Source: Natronosalvus hydrolyticus (GTDB lineage Archaea; Halobacteriota; Halobacteria; Halobacteriales; Natrialbaceae). From it: DNA of 41,735 nucleotides. The stretch covers positions 1 through 41,735 of the forward strand of contig JAOPJZ010000029.1 in NCBI GenBank assembly GCA_025517525.1. The letters are read 5' to 3'. Made by a program: the position numbers and the translations under genes. Below, in pieces: positions 18,636 to 26,507 of this stretch (position 1 is the first letter of the stretch; every line of letters starts with the position of its first letter). The notes below the pieces were generated by a model. It had not been told where the DNA came from and ran no database searches. It saw only the letters and a program-made list of their open reading frames with translations.

Positions 18636-18935
18636 ATGGTTGCCGAGACAGCGCACCTCGAACGAGCTCGCGAACACCTTCGGCACGCAAGCGACGCAGG
18701 CGGTCGATCCATCCAGAACCAGGTCGACTCGATTCAGGCTGGATTGGCCGAGGAACTCGAAGGGCACCGAACGCAGGATGAGCCGGGACCGAAAATCGAC
18801 CGCGTCGCCGAACTTATCGAGAAACTCGACGGACTCGAGACCGAGGCGTCCGGCGAGGCCAGCGACCGAATCCGCCGGGCGAAATCGGCGTGTGTCGACT
18901 TTCAGAAGGAGCGAGGACGCGACCAGGCGGGGTGA
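18636..18935 (+). CDS. Small coiled-coil protein, haloarchaeal hypothetical
   Basis: A 99-residue, mostly helical protein with heptad-like leucines (ERAREHLRHASDAG, IQNQVDSIQAGLAEELE, VAELIEKLDGLETEAS). It has no membrane segment and one cysteine. Small helical proteins of this kind are widespread in haloarchaea and unassigned. A GGAGGTGAG stretch sits about 18 nt before the ATG, and GTGAG-CAAA-CTCAC at 18617-18630 forms a small hairpin over it, which could hide the site. It lies 82 bp after the 473-residue gene on the same strand, so co-transcription is possible. Confidence 0.65.
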   Translation: MVAETAHLERAREHLRHASDAGGRSIQNQVDSIQAGLAEELEGHRTQDEPGPKIDRVAELIEKLDGLETEASGEASDRIRRAKSACVDFQKERGRDQAG

Positions 18936-19026
18936 CAACTCGCCTGGTGCGGGGTGTTGCCTGCTGTGAAGGAAGCAACGAGTGCGGCCGTAGGAGGACT
19001 GTCGGCTTATTTACCGCCTCGAGAGG

Positions 19027-19689
19027 CTACTCGGCGTCCGCACAGATTTCGACGAAGTTTCGCAGAATCTGGAGTCCCGTCTCACCGCTCTTTTCGGGGT
19101 GGAACTGCGTCCCGAAGACGTTGCCCGCCTCGTTGGCGACGATGGAAGGGAACCGACGGTCGTAGTCGGTCGTCGCGACCGTCGCAGACTCGTCGTCAGG
19201 AACCGCGTAATACGAGTGGACGAAGTAGGCGTGTTCTCCATCGATGCCCTCGACCAGTGGGTGATCACGTTCGACCGCGAGTTCGTTCCAGCCCATGTGT
19301 GGCACCTTCTGTCCTTCGGCGAACCGGACGTTCGTCCCCGGAATCAGATCGAGGCCGGTCACTGAGGCGTCGCCCGCCGTTTCGGCCTCCTCGGAGGTCG
19401 TCAACAGCATCTGCATTCCCAGACAGATGCCAAAGAGCGGTTGGCCGCGATCGGCGACCGCCAGCAGATCCTCGCGCAGTGGATCAGCGTTTTCGACACC
19501 CTCGCGGAACGCGCCGACGCCCGGCAACACGACGCCGTCTGCCGCACGAAACTCGGCAGGGTCTTCGGTAATTTCGACGCTCGCCCCGGCGCGCTCGAGG
19601 CCCCGGGTCACGCTCCGCAGGTTCCCAAGCCCGTAGTCGACGATGGCGACGGACGCCAGTTCCTGTTCGGAAACAGCCGTAGATTCCAT
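19027..19689 (-). CDS. hisH: Imidazole glycerol phosphate synthase glutaminase subunit
   Basis: A 220-residue class I glutamine amidotransferase that supplies ammonia to HisF in histidine and AICAR formation. The start is taken as the ATG at 19689. The triad is C89 (FGICLGMQML), H197 and E199 (GTQFHPEKSG). VAIVDYGLGNLRSV at the N-terminus and KVPHMGWNEL in the middle are diagnostic for HisH against other amidotransferases. No other his gene is in the window, which is normal for haloarchaea with scattered his genes. It follows the phn-type transporter after 72 bp on the same strand, and may be read through from it. Confidence 0.95.
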   Translation of the reverse strand: MESTAVSEQELASVAIVDYGLGNLRSVTRGLERAGASVEITEDPAEFRAADGVVLPGVGAFREGVENADPLREDLLAVADRGQPLFGICLGMQMLLTTSEEAETAGDASVTGLDLIPGTNVRFAEGQKVPHMGWNELAVERDHPLVEGIDGEHAYFVHSYYAVPDDESATVATTDYDRRFPSIVANEAGNVFGTQFHPEKSGETGLQILRNFVEICADAE

Positions 19690-19761
19690 ACTCGAGGCTG
19701 AGCGTTCGAGCGGTAAGTCAATTACTACCGTCACAAACGCGGCAAAAACGGGAGACAAGCC

Positions 19762-20838
19762 TTATTTCATGATCGAGTCGCCCATCCGCTTGGGGAACCC
19801 GACGATCAGTTCGCGCCAGCTCATTTTCTCCTCATCGGAGCGGAGTCGAGCACGCAGGCGCTGACTGAACAGTTCGACGGAGATGATCAACACGAAGATA
19901 CACATCAGCGTCGCCATCGTGTTCGACCAGTTGAGCAGGTTCTGTTGAACCTCGACGACCTGTCCGAGACCGCCAGCCCCGTACACACCGACGGTGACTG
20001 CGATACGGACGTTGATCTCGAGGATGTACAGCGTCCAGGCGATAAACGAGGTTTTCACCTGGCTCAACATCCCGAAGACGATAATTTGTGGCTTGCTCGC
20101 CCCGGTCGTCCGCATCGCTTCGATCGGGCCGTCTTCGATCTCCTCGAGTTCATCGACGAACAGCCGACCCAGGTTCCCGACGGTGTCGACGGCGATTGCG
20201 AACGTCGCCGAAACCGGGCCGAGACCGGCAAGCGGGATGAAGATGAGCGTCCAGACCAGGGCCGGAATCGCCCGGATGAACGACATCGAACCACGGAAGA
20301 TGAAGTTGAATGGGAACGGCGTGACGCGCTCGGAACCGAGCACGCCGAAGAGCAGGGCAAACGGGAAGCCCATGATGGTCCCGACGGCACCCATCGCGAG
20401 CGTGATACCGGCCTGTCCGAAGATCGAAAAGAGGCCGAGTTCCTGGATGAAGAAGGCATAGAAGTCCGGCGTCCAGCTAAAGAGCAGCCCGCCGATCTCC
20501 GGGTCGAACAGCAGGTTTCGATCGAGAATAAACGAGAAGTACCGACCGAAGTCGACGAACGAAATCCCGACCGCATACTCGGTTAGTGGGAAGTAGTTTC
20601 GCAGCGATTCACCGAAAAAGCTCCAGTTGAAGTATTCGGTGAAGATGTTGATCGCTGCCAGCCCCTGCACGAAGAGATAGCCGAGGAACGAGACGATGAT
20701 CGCACCACCGATCGCTCGACGCCGACGGGTCTGTCGGATCGTCTCGAACTGTTCGACGAGTCGAGGGTCCCGCTCGACAGATTGTGGACCATCGGTGACC
20801 GTACCACCGTCCGTGGCCGGTGACTCGTCTCGGCTCAC
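19762..20838 (-). CDS. phnE: Phosphonate-type ABC transporter permease
   Basis: A 358-residue integral membrane protein forming the channel of a phosphonate/phosphate-type importer. After an acidic N-terminus of about 35 residues comes the first helix (IGGAIIVSFLGYLFVQGLAAI), and at least five more follow. The ABC-coupling EAA-like loop reads EAMRTTGASKPQIIVFGML near residue 260, and IRAIPALVWTLIFIPLAGLGP precedes it, as in PhnE. Its GTG start overlaps the phnC stop by 4 bp (GTGA at 20835-20838), so the two are co-translated. Confidence 0.9.
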   Translation of the reverse strand: MSRDESPATDGGTVTDGPQSVERDPRLVEQFETIRQTRRRRAIGGAIIVSFLGYLFVQGLAAINIFTEYFNWSFFGESLRNYFPLTEYAVGISFVDFGRYFSFILDRNLLFDPEIGGLLFSWTPDFYAFFIQELGLFSIFGQAGITLAMGAVGTIMGFPFALLFGVLGSERVTPFPFNFIFRGSMSFIRAIPALVWTLIFIPLAGLGPVSATFAIAVDTVGNLGRLFVDELEEIEDGPIEAMRTTGASKPQIIVFGMLSQVKTSFIAWTLYILEINVRIAVTVGVYGAGGLGQVVEVQQNLLNWSNTMATLMCIFVLIISVELFSQRLRARLRSDEEKMSWRELIVGFPKRMGDSIMK

Positions 20839-21611
20839 GGTGACGCCTCCGTTGTGCCCTCGCTGGCGTCAGTGTCGACAAACATCCCCTCCGTATCGAT
20901 ATCGCCGTAGATTTCGTCGATCACGTCGAGTGTGAGTTCGTCGCGATAGCCATCGAACACCTTCTGGCCGTCTCGAAGCCCGATAAATCGCTCACCGAAC
21001 TTGCGAGCGATGTTGACCTGATGTAAGCTGATAAACGTCGTCAAGTCTCGTTCAACCGAGGCCGTCTGGAGATACTTCATGACGTCCTGTGCACTCCCCG
21101 GGTCGAGACTCGCAACCGGCTCGTCGGCGAGCAGGACCTCCGGCTCCTGTACCAGCGCCCGGGCGATACCCACTCGCTGTTGCTGGCCGCCGCTCATACG
21201 ACGGGCTTTCTGTGTCGATTCTTCGAGGAGGCCAACGGTATCGAGCGCCTCGAGGGCTCGATACTTTTCGTCGTCGTCCTGCAACTGGAGCAGGCTTTCG
21301 AAGAAACCACTGCGGTTCATCCCCCCTGAGAGGGCGTTCGAATACGCCGACAGATCGCCGATGATGTTGTGCTGCTGGAAAATCATCGCCACTTCCGGCC
21401 GCGGCGAAACCATCGGCCTGTCGTCGATACGAATCTCCCCACTGGTCGGTTGTGTCAACGCAGACATACACCGTAACAGCGTGGATTTCCCCGACCCGGA
21501 GACGCCGAGGATGATGACGAACTCGCCGGATGGGATCTCGAACGAGACCTCATCGAGAGCCGTCACATCACCGTACTGTTTGGTAAGCCCGTCGACTACG
21601 ACATGAGACAT
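20835..21611 (-). CDS. phnC: Phosphonate-type ABC transporter ATP-binding protein
   Basis: A 258-residue ATPase with all ABC motifs: Walker A GVSGSGKSTLLR near residue 36, a Q loop (MIFQQHNIIGDLSAYSN), the signature MSGGQQQRVGIARAL, Walker B VLLADEPVASLDP and the switch histidine in ISLHQVNIARKF. The IIGDLSAYSNALSG and SLHQVNIA blocks are typical of PhnC. It powers uptake by PhnE using the substrate bound by the adjacent lipoprotein. Order phnD-phnC-phnE with 32 bp and then a 4 bp overlap indicates one operon. Confidence 0.93.
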   Translation of the reverse strand: MSHVVVDGLTKQYGDVTALDEVSFEIPSGEFVIILGVSGSGKSTLLRCMSALTQPTSGEIRIDDRPMVSPRPEVAMIFQQHNIIGDLSAYSNALSGGMNRSGFFESLLQLQDDDEKYRALEALDTVGLLEESTQKARRMSGGQQQRVGIARALVQEPEVLLADEPVASLDPGSAQDVMKYLQTASVERDLTTFISLHQVNIARKFGERFIGLRDGQKVFDGYRDELTLDVIDEIYGDIDTEGMFVDTDASEGTTEASP

Positions 21612-21643
21612 TGAAACTAAATCGTGAATAGGCGAGTGTCTGA

Positions 21644-22717
21644 TTAAATATCCTCTGGACTCAGACCGAGTTCGTCGAGCAGATCGACGACTGGCTGGTA
21701 ATCGTCGTGTGTCGCCGGTTCGATGCCGTTGAACCAGAGTTCGTGGTCCTCGAACGTCTCGAGGTCTTCTAGCTGCTCTTCGGTGAGGTCCTCGGGGTCA
21801 GCGTCGAGGATTTCAGGGTCGAGTCCGAGATCGTCGACGAGTTCCTCGGGGTCGTGTTCGAAGTTCTCGGGTTCGGCCTCGATCATCAGTTCCTCGAGTT
21901 CCTCCCGAATCGGGTCGTCCCAGTCCGACCGAACCACGATCGGCGCTCGTGGAATCGGGTCGGAAACACCGAGAAGCTGGAGTTCGGGGTCTCGAGTCCC
22001 AGCGTCGCCGTATTCGACGGAGATGTCGACGAAGTCCTGGGACATCTCGTCGAACTGCTCCTGTGGGATGTGGTCAGCCAGCGAGAACGCGCCGGCCGCC
22101 GCGGCATCGACGTTCGGATTCTCGATCAGCTGTTCGCGAGCGGTGTCGTGGTCGGATGGGCTCCACTCGAAATCGTTCGGGTTTCCGTCAGGCGCACCAC
22201 CGGTGTCGAGGCCGGCCTGGCTGAGCATCAGCATGGGGAACAGTGTCCCCGAAACCGACGTCGAACTGGCCGTCGCGACGTGTTTCCCTTCGAGGTCCTC
22301 TAGCGAGTCGATGTCGTTGTCGGGCGTCGTGGCGATGAGCGAGAAGTACCGCTCTGCACCGAAGGCCAGTCGCATCCCGACGACGTCGATGTCGTCTGGA
22401 ATCTGGGCCACTGCACCTGGTGAGGTGTCAGCGAAGTCACCGCTGCCACGCTGCATCTCGAGTACGGTCGAACTGTAATCGGAGGTCTGAATGCCTTCGA
22501 TTTCGACGCCAGCCTCGTCTTCGAGGTAGTTGAATAGCGGGCTATACTGGGTCTCGATGTCGATCGATTCTTCGGCCGGGTTCATGACCCACGAAATCGT
22601 TTCGTCATCGCCCCCGGTCAGATCACCGAGACAGCCAGCGAGGCCAGCCGTTGCCGTAACCCCTGCACCTTTCAGAAACGTCCGCCGCTTGTTCGTCCAC
22701 CGCGATTGCTCGGACAT
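21644..22717 (-). CDS. phnD: Phosphate/phosphonate ABC transporter substrate-binding lipoprotein
   Basis: About 357 residues from the ATG at 22717. The N-terminus is a Tat-type lipoprotein signal: RRTFLK near residue 11 and a lipobox-like GLAGC with C29, so the protein is anchored on the outside of the cell membrane. The body fits the PhnD/PtxB periplasmic fold (FNYLEDEAGVEIEGIQTSDYSSTVLEMQRGSGDFA, SLEDLEGKHVATASSTSVSGTLFPMLML, PIVVRSDWDDPIREEL, split here by function). The ligand may be phosphonate, phosphite or phosphate; no phosphonate breakdown genes accompany it. The C-terminal 90 residues are strongly acidic. Confidence 0.88.
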   Translation of the reverse strand: MSEQSRWTNKRRTFLKGAGVTATAGLAGCLGDLTGGDDETISWVMNPAEESIDIETQYSPLFNYLEDEAGVEIEGIQTSDYSSTVLEMQRGSGDFADTSPGAVAQIPDDIDVVGMRLAFGAERYFSLIATTPDNDIDSLEDLEGKHVATASSTSVSGTLFPMLMLSQAGLDTGGAPDGNPNDFEWSPSDHDTAREQLIENPNVDAAAAGAFSLADHIPQEQFDEMSQDFVDISVEYGDAGTRDPELQLLGVSDPIPRAPIVVRSDWDDPIREELEELMIEAEPENFEHDPEELVDDLGLDPEILDADPEDLTEEQLEDLETFEDHELWFNGIEPATHDDYQPVVDLLDELGLSPEDI

Positions 22718-22740
22718 GGATGAGAGTACGAACGATACCA

Positions 22741-22749
22741 TTTAGGCGT
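22741..22749 (-). promoter_or_regulatory. TATA-like box of phn operon
   Basis: On the minus strand CCTAAATGG lies about 27-30 bp before the phnD ATG at 22717, the normal distance for a leaderless haloarchaeal gene. A second AT-rich box (CATTATATC, about 22785-22793 on the minus strand) could be an alternative. No direct evidence of use. Confidence 0.4.
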
Positions 22750-22874
22750 TTCTATGTTTGCTACATACCCATCCATTGAGTCGCGATATAATGACACACG
22801 TAGTCATAACGCACAAACAACCCAAAACAAACCACCATTAATCTCTCGTTTTTCTGAACATGATAGTTGCAATA

Positions 22875-22897
22875 AAAAAGGCAATAATCGCCTTTTT
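22875..22897 (-). terminator. Stem-loop terminator after uracil-DNA glycosylase gene
   Basis: AAAAAGGC and GCCTTTTT form an 8-bp stem with a 7-nt loop, in an AT-rich spacer 47 bp after the glycosylase stop codon. Read on the minus strand the stem is followed by a T-rich run, which fits archaeal termination at oligo-T tracts. It also isolates the phn operon promoter from read-through. Confidence 0.6.
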
Positions 22898-22943
22898 AAT
22901 TATATTGAACACAACTATACAATCGTTCAAACGGGAACCGCAG

Positions 22944-23570
22944 TTAGTAGCCGTCGAGACGCGTCTGTCCCTGGGAGCGCGGTCCGGCCTCGTCGACGCC
23001 AGCAAGGTCCGCTGCCGTCTCGAGCGTCTCGAGAAACGCGTCGGTCTGGCTCCGGTCGTAGAGCGTCGCTGCCGGATGCAGACAGATAAGAACTCGTTTG
23101 GTTTTTTCACCGATACGAACGTCTTCGACCGTTCCCGTTTCCTTCGTGACTGCGACCGAGCGCTCGAGGAGATGCTCGCTCGGTACCTTGCCGAGCGTAA
23201 CGATCACGTCGGGGTTCAGGCGTTCGATTTCGGTCTCGAGATAGCCACGACAGTTCGTCAGTTCCTCGCGTGTCGGATCCCGGTTATCGGGTGGCCGACA
23301 GCGAACGCAGTTGGTGATGCGAACCGTCTCGCGGTCGAGGCCGACGGTCATGAGCTGTTCGTCGAGCACGGATCCACTGCGGCCGACGAACGGTTCGCCA
23401 CGTTCGTCTTCGGTCGCTCCCGGCCCCTCGCCGACGAACAACACGTCGGCGTCCGCCGGACCAGTTCCGTTGACGATCTGACTGCGCGAGTCGACGAGCG
23501 TCGGGCATCGTTCACAGGCCGTCACCTCGAGGCCGACCATCTCCCCATCGTCGCCGGTGTTTTCGTCCAT
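22944..23570 (-). CDS. Uracil-DNA glycosylase, iron-sulfur family
   Basis: A 208-residue family 4/5-like uracil-DNA glycosylase that removes uracil from DNA in base excision repair. The start is taken at ATG 23570; the longer frame to 23624 is less likely. Iron-sulfur ligands are visible as C19-x2-C22, the cysteines of TNCVRCRPP, and NCRGYL. The catalytic motif 1 is FVGEGPGATEDERGEPFVGRSG and motif 3 is LICLHPAATLY. Length and order fit family 4. It lies downstream of the DUF99 gene, 107 bp apart on the same strand. Confidence 0.92.
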   Translation of the reverse strand: MDENTGDDGEMVGLEVTACERCPTLVDSRSQIVNGTGPADADVLFVGEGPGATEDERGEPFVGRSGSVLDEQLMTVGLDRETVRITNCVRCRPPDNRDPTREELTNCRGYLETEIERLNPDVIVTLGKVPSEHLLERSVAVTKETGTVEDVRIGEKTKRVLICLHPAATLYDRSQTDAFLETLETAADLAGVDEAGPRSQGQTRLDGY

Positions 23571-23635
23571 ACGCGGACTCGGCCACGGGGATACATAGTG
23601 GTTTTCCAAACCGCGAGTGGCCACTCACTTCCAAA

Positions 23636-23695
23636 ATCACTCGAGCGACCGCACAAACCTGAGTGCCCACATAAATATCACTCGAGCGACCGCAC
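23636..23695. repeat. Duplicated 3' end of DUF99 gene
   Basis: A 19-bp block (positions 23636-23654 and 23677-23695) is present twice, 41 bp apart, with further similarity beyond its edge. The second copy is the 3' end of the DUF99 gene with its stop codon; the first is an extra copy just downstream. Read on the minus strand both encode FVRSLE followed by TGA. TATA-like DNA (ATATTTATG) sits between them. Confidence 0.8.
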
Positions 23696-24244
23696 GAATC
23701 CGTCACCGGCCCGTGCAAGCACGCGAGCGACGCGAATCGGTTCCGGACGACCGCCCTGACTGGTGAACGACGCAACCAAGCGTTCGGCCCGTTCACGCTC
23801 GAGACCTACTGCTCGAAAATAGACCGTCTCTCCATCGAGATCGAGCGGGTGTCTCGGTGGCAGCGCCCGATACCGCTCGAGTCGGCGTGCTCGCTCCGAG
23901 CCGGAAAAGGCGTCACGAATCCCGTCCTCGAGGCCGTCGCTTTCCTCGAAGGTGACCGCGATGACGGGACGGTCGACCGCCGAGGCAATCGCCTCGAGGT
24001 CGAGCAGGTTGTACCAGGCGGGTGCGATAGCGCCGAGGAACAGATGCCGAACGTCCGGGCGCTCGAGGCGCTCCCAGCAGTCGATGACAGCCTCGGTCCC
24101 GTCGAGTCCGCCGATCGCGCACCGGCCGAAGATTGCGCCGTCGAGAATCCCATCCGCTCGAACGACGGCACCGGCGAGCGTGCTCTCGCTCGCGTTCCGG
24201 TCAAACGATTCGGCGATTCCGAGCGCTCTGGTTCCGGGTTTCAT
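23678..24244 (-). CDS. DUF99 family protein
   Basis: A 188-residue archaeal DUF99 protein. Family features: N-terminal GTRALGIAESF, the AGAVVRADGILDGAIFGRCAIGG segment, HLFLGAIAPAWYNLLDLEAI and RPVIAVTFEESDGLEDGI. DUF99 is a distant relative of endonuclease V by fold; its biochemical role is not settled. It is followed downstream by the uracil-DNA glycosylase on the same strand, which would suit a nucleic acid repair role, but this is only context. The ATG at 24244 gives a clean N-terminus. Confidence 0.85.
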   Translation of the reverse strand: MKPGTRALGIAESFDRNASESTLAGAVVRADGILDGAIFGRCAIGGLDGTEAVIDCWERLERPDVRHLFLGAIAPAWYNLLDLEAIASAVDRPVIAVTFEESDGLEDGIRDAFSGSERARRLERYRALPPRHPLDLDGETVYFRAVGLERERAERLVASFTSQGGRPEPIRVARVLARAGDGFVRSLE

Positions 24245-24298
24245 CCAAAAGAGTGTGTTATGTGTCCGGCCCCGTGCTCGGACGGCGACGAGCCGTCA

Positions 24299-24469
24299 CT
24301 ATTCGCCTTTGATCTCCTTGAGCCGGTCGAGTAACTCGTCGCTCGAGGCTCCGTTTTCGAACTCAATACTCCCGTTATGGTTCGTTTCATCGGACTGAAC
24401 GGCACTATCCTCGTCAAAATCAGCGTCCACGTCTCGCTGTTCGGATTCGTCGTAACTTCCGAATCCCAT
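24299..24469 (-). CDS. Small acidic haloarchaeal protein, DUF5786-like
   Basis: A 56-residue protein from the ATG at 24469, beginning MGFGSYDESEQ, a start shared by the haloarchaeal DUF5786 family. The middle is very acidic (DVDADFDEDSAVQ) and the end is a short helix (SSDELLDRLKEIKGE). A longer start at 24526 would add basic residues unlike the family. Function unknown. It is 54 bp upstream of the DUF99 gene on the same strand, so it may lead a three-gene transcript. Confidence 0.75.
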   Translation of the reverse strand: MGFGSYDESEQRDVDADFDEDSAVQSDETNHNGSIEFENGASSDELLDRLKEIKGE

Positions 24470-24570
24470 ACGTGTCCATATATGAGCGCCTGGAAAATAA
24501 GTCCAACGGCGAGACAGACACGCCAAACGCGGACGCCAGCGTTTTTGTCCCGGCCCGCCGACCTCGACGT

Positions 24571-25185
24571 ATGGACGTACATCATGTCACCGCGGAGGCC
24601 GAGACGTTCACCTGTAACGCCTTTCTCGTCACCGACGGGCAAACCACGCTCGTCGACGCCGGTGCCTGGCCCGGTATCGTCGACGCGATCAGCGCGCGGA
24701 CGGACGACCTCGAGGCCGTCGTCCTCACCCACCAGCACGGCGATCACGTCGCCGAACTCGAGTCGGTCCTCGAAGCGTTCGACCCCGAAGTGGTGTACGG
24801 CTACGCACCCCATCCGCTCGTCACCGAGCGGATCGACGACGGCGATACCCTCGAAATCGGCACCGAAACGTTCGAAGTCGTCTACACCCCCGGCCACGCC
24901 GACGACCACGTGTCGCTGGTCTCGGCGACGACGCTGTTCAGCGGCGACGTCGTCGTCCACGACGATGGGGCGTTCGACTACGGCAGTTTCGGCCGCACCG
25001 ACCGACCCGGTCAGTCTCGCGAAACGCTCATCGAGAGCATCGAACGCCTGCTGGAGCGCCTGCCCGATGGTGTGACCCGCCTGTATGCCGGCCACGGACA
25101 GGTCTTCGAGGGCGACGTTCGGGACGTCCTCGAGACGGCCCTCGAGCGCGCCGAGAAACGCGAGCCGAAGTATCCGGACGAATAA
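24571..25185 (+). CDS. Metallo-beta-lactamase fold hydrolase
   Basis: A 204-residue hydrolase from the ATG at 24571; frames starting further upstream are not supported by the family N-terminus. The metal site is H54-x-H56-x-D58-H59 (LTHQHGDHV), H109 (TPGHADDH) and D126 (FSGDVVV), with a distal H near 194 (YAGHGQV). This is the glyoxalase II-like branch, which binds two metals, but the substrate is not fixed by sequence. It is followed 20 bp later by the NUDIX gene on the same strand, suggesting one transcript. Confidence 0.9.
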   Translation: MDVHHVTAEAETFTCNAFLVTDGQTTLVDAGAWPGIVDAISARTDDLEAVVLTHQHGDHVAELESVLEAFDPEVVYGYAPHPLVTERIDDGDTLEIGTETFEVVYTPGHADDHVSLVSATTLFSGDVVVHDDGAFDYGSFGRTDRPGQSRETLIESIERLLERLPDGVTRLYAGHGQVFEGDVRDVLETALERAEKREPKYPDE

Positions 25186-25205
25186 TTCGGTTCATCACGT
25201 ACGAC

Positions 25206-25721
25206 ATGACGGACAGCACCCCACTCGACCCAACCAGTCACGAGAGCCGAGACGTGCCGCGGGAACAGCAGGAACTCACCCTTTCGGCGTCCCACCTCGA
25301 GGCCCTCGAGCCCTGGGCAACGGACGGGACGGCACGAGCCGCCGCGGCGCGGGTGACAGACGAGTTGGGGCGAATCGCCCTCATCAAAAACGGCTGGACG
25401 GACGGCTGGTTTCTCCCCGGTGGCGCGGTCGAACCGGGCGAATCATCCCGAGACGCCGCCAGGCGCGAGATTCGTGAGGAAACGGGGCTCGAGGCAACCA
25501 TTGAACACCCGCTGGTCGTCCTCGAGCAAACCTATGTCGACGAAGCCGACGGGGAAACGTGGTACACAGCCCAGTTCATCGTCTTTAACGCGTCAGCCAC
25601 GGGGCCGATTCCAGACGCCTCGAGCCTCGGCGTCGATGACGAACCGATACACGCCGCCCGGTGGTTCGAATCGCTTCCCGAACGGATACACGACGGGGAT
25701 CTGCTTCGCCCGTACCTGTGA
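25206..25721 (+). CDS. NUDIX hydrolase
   Basis: A 171-residue pyrophosphohydrolase. The Nudix box is complete (GAVEPGESSRDAAR then REIREETGL), so the metal-binding glutamates are present. The N-terminal 60 residues are not part of the domain and resemble a small helical lead. The substrate may be an oxidised nucleotide, a dinucleotide polyphosphate or a sugar nucleotide; sequence alone does not decide. It follows the metallo-hydrolase with 20 bp between genes. Confidence 0.9.
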   Translation: MTDSTPLDPTSHESRDVPREQQELTLSASHLEALEPWATDGTARAAAARVTDELGRIALIKNGWTDGWFLPGGAVEPGESSRDAARREIREETGLEATIEHPLVVLEQTYVDEADGETWYTAQFIVFNASATGPIPDASSLGVDDEPIHAARWFESLPERIHDGDLLRPYL

Positions 25722-25853
25722 GTACTCGAGTCGGGGGTTCGACAGTACCCAGCAACCAGTCGCTGGCAAGTAACCGGCTCTGCAGTACCGATACCGTTCG
25801 TGAGAGCGACGATTCGGCTCTCGAAGAGAGCTGATAAAGTTCGTTGTAGTCCC

Positions 25854-25894
25854 TTACCAGTCAGCGACGGAGCGAGGTGGTCGCTGGCCGGTAA
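25854..25894. terminator. Hairpin between NUDIX and L40e genes
   Basis: Two 15-bp arms (25854-25868 and 25880-25894) pair with three non-Watson-Crick positions around an 11-nt loop, in the spacer between converging genes. On the minus strand, T-rich DNA between 25895 and 25939 follows the L40e stop codon and precedes the hairpin. Together these probably end both transcripts. Confidence 0.5.
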
Positions 25895-25939
25895 TCAGTG
25901 ACAATAATCGTTATAAGACGAGAGACGAAAAACCGAAAA

Positions 25940-26089
25940 TCAGGTTGCGCGGGCTTCTTTGGCTTTGGGGCGAAGCTTCGCGTAGCCACATTTTCGGCAG
26001 TGCTTGGCTCGTTTGGAGTTGCGAGCGTTACAGCGCATGCAGATCATTTTCTCGAGCGTTCGGTTTTCCGCGGCGTCGAAACTGGCCAT
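25940..26089 (-). CDS. rpl40e: 50S ribosomal protein L40e
   Basis: A 49-residue ribosomal protein, easily missed because of its size. The zinc finger is C17-x2-C20 (MICMRCNARN) and C31-x2-C34 (HCRKCGY), embedded in a strongly basic sequence, as in archaeal L40e. The start MASFDAAENRTLEKM and the end LRPKAKEARAT match the family in length and order. Positive charge contrasts with the acidic proteins nearby, as expected for an rRNA-binding protein. It is transcribed from the leaderless promoter near 26112. Confidence 0.95.
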   Translation of the reverse strand: MASFDAAENRTLEKMICMRCNARNSKRAKHCRKCGYAKLRPKAKEARAT

Positions 26090-26110
26090 GCAGGCCCTTA
26101 CGCACTGGTC

Positions 26111-26119
26111 CATATAACG
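26111..26119 (-). promoter_or_regulatory. TATA box of L40e gene
   Basis: The minus strand reads CGTTATATGG about 25-28 bp before the L40e ATG at 26089. This is a good haloarchaeal TATA box at leaderless distance. It also lies upstream of the divergent small membrane protein gene at 26178, so the two genes share the control region. Confidence 0.6.
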
Positions 26120-26177
26120 GCTGTGATCTGGTGGTCGGAGTCGATACGCTTACAATTGCCTCGGCGCACCCACACAT

Positions 26178-26402
26178 ATGAGCGAGGAAGGGCCGTCGGT
26201 CATGGATCGAGTCGTTTATCGCGGCCTGCAGATACTCGGCGTCGGACTGGTGCTTTCCGGCCTCGCTATCGTCGTCCTCCTGGGCTCACAGGGCGGTCTT
26301 TCGGTCGGGTTCGCGCTCGTCCCGCCGCTGGTGCTCGCCGGGCTCGGCGGGCTCACATTGGTCGCCGCTCGAGGGCAGGGCAACGCGATGGTGAATCGAT
26401 AG
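26178..26402 (+). CDS. Small membrane protein, two predicted TM helices
   Basis: A 74-residue hydrophobic protein of a kind common in haloarchaea. Two membrane segments: about 17-37 (LQILGVGLVLSGLAIVVLL) and 43-63 (GFALVPPLVLAGLGGLTLVA). Short polar ends, acidic at the N-terminus. No functional motif. It diverges from L40e. Confidence 0.65.
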   Translation: MSEEGPSVMDRVVYRGLQILGVGLVLSGLAIVVLLGSQGGLSVGFALVPPLVLAGLGGLTLVAARGQGNAMVNR

Positions 26403-26461
26403 ATGGGAAACGGTAGCCGCGGTAAATGAGCGGCGCCACCCCTCGGCCAAGTAATTCGGCG

Positions 26462-26507
26462 TCACTCGTCGGCCGGATACTTCGACATCACTCGTCGGCC
26501 AGATACT
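26462..26507. repeat. 26-bp tandem repeat over tsr3 stop codon
   Basis: Positions 26462-26481 and 26488-26507 match at 19 of 20 bases, period 26. The second unit is the 3' end of tsr3 including its stop codon, the first an extra copy downstream. Read on the minus strand they give EYLADE-stop and KYPADE-stop. Confidence 0.85.

Noticed and set aside
19945..20586. Charged plus-strand protein opposite phnE
   Set aside because: It is the shadow of a membrane protein gene; the high charge comes from reading hydrophobic codons in reverse.
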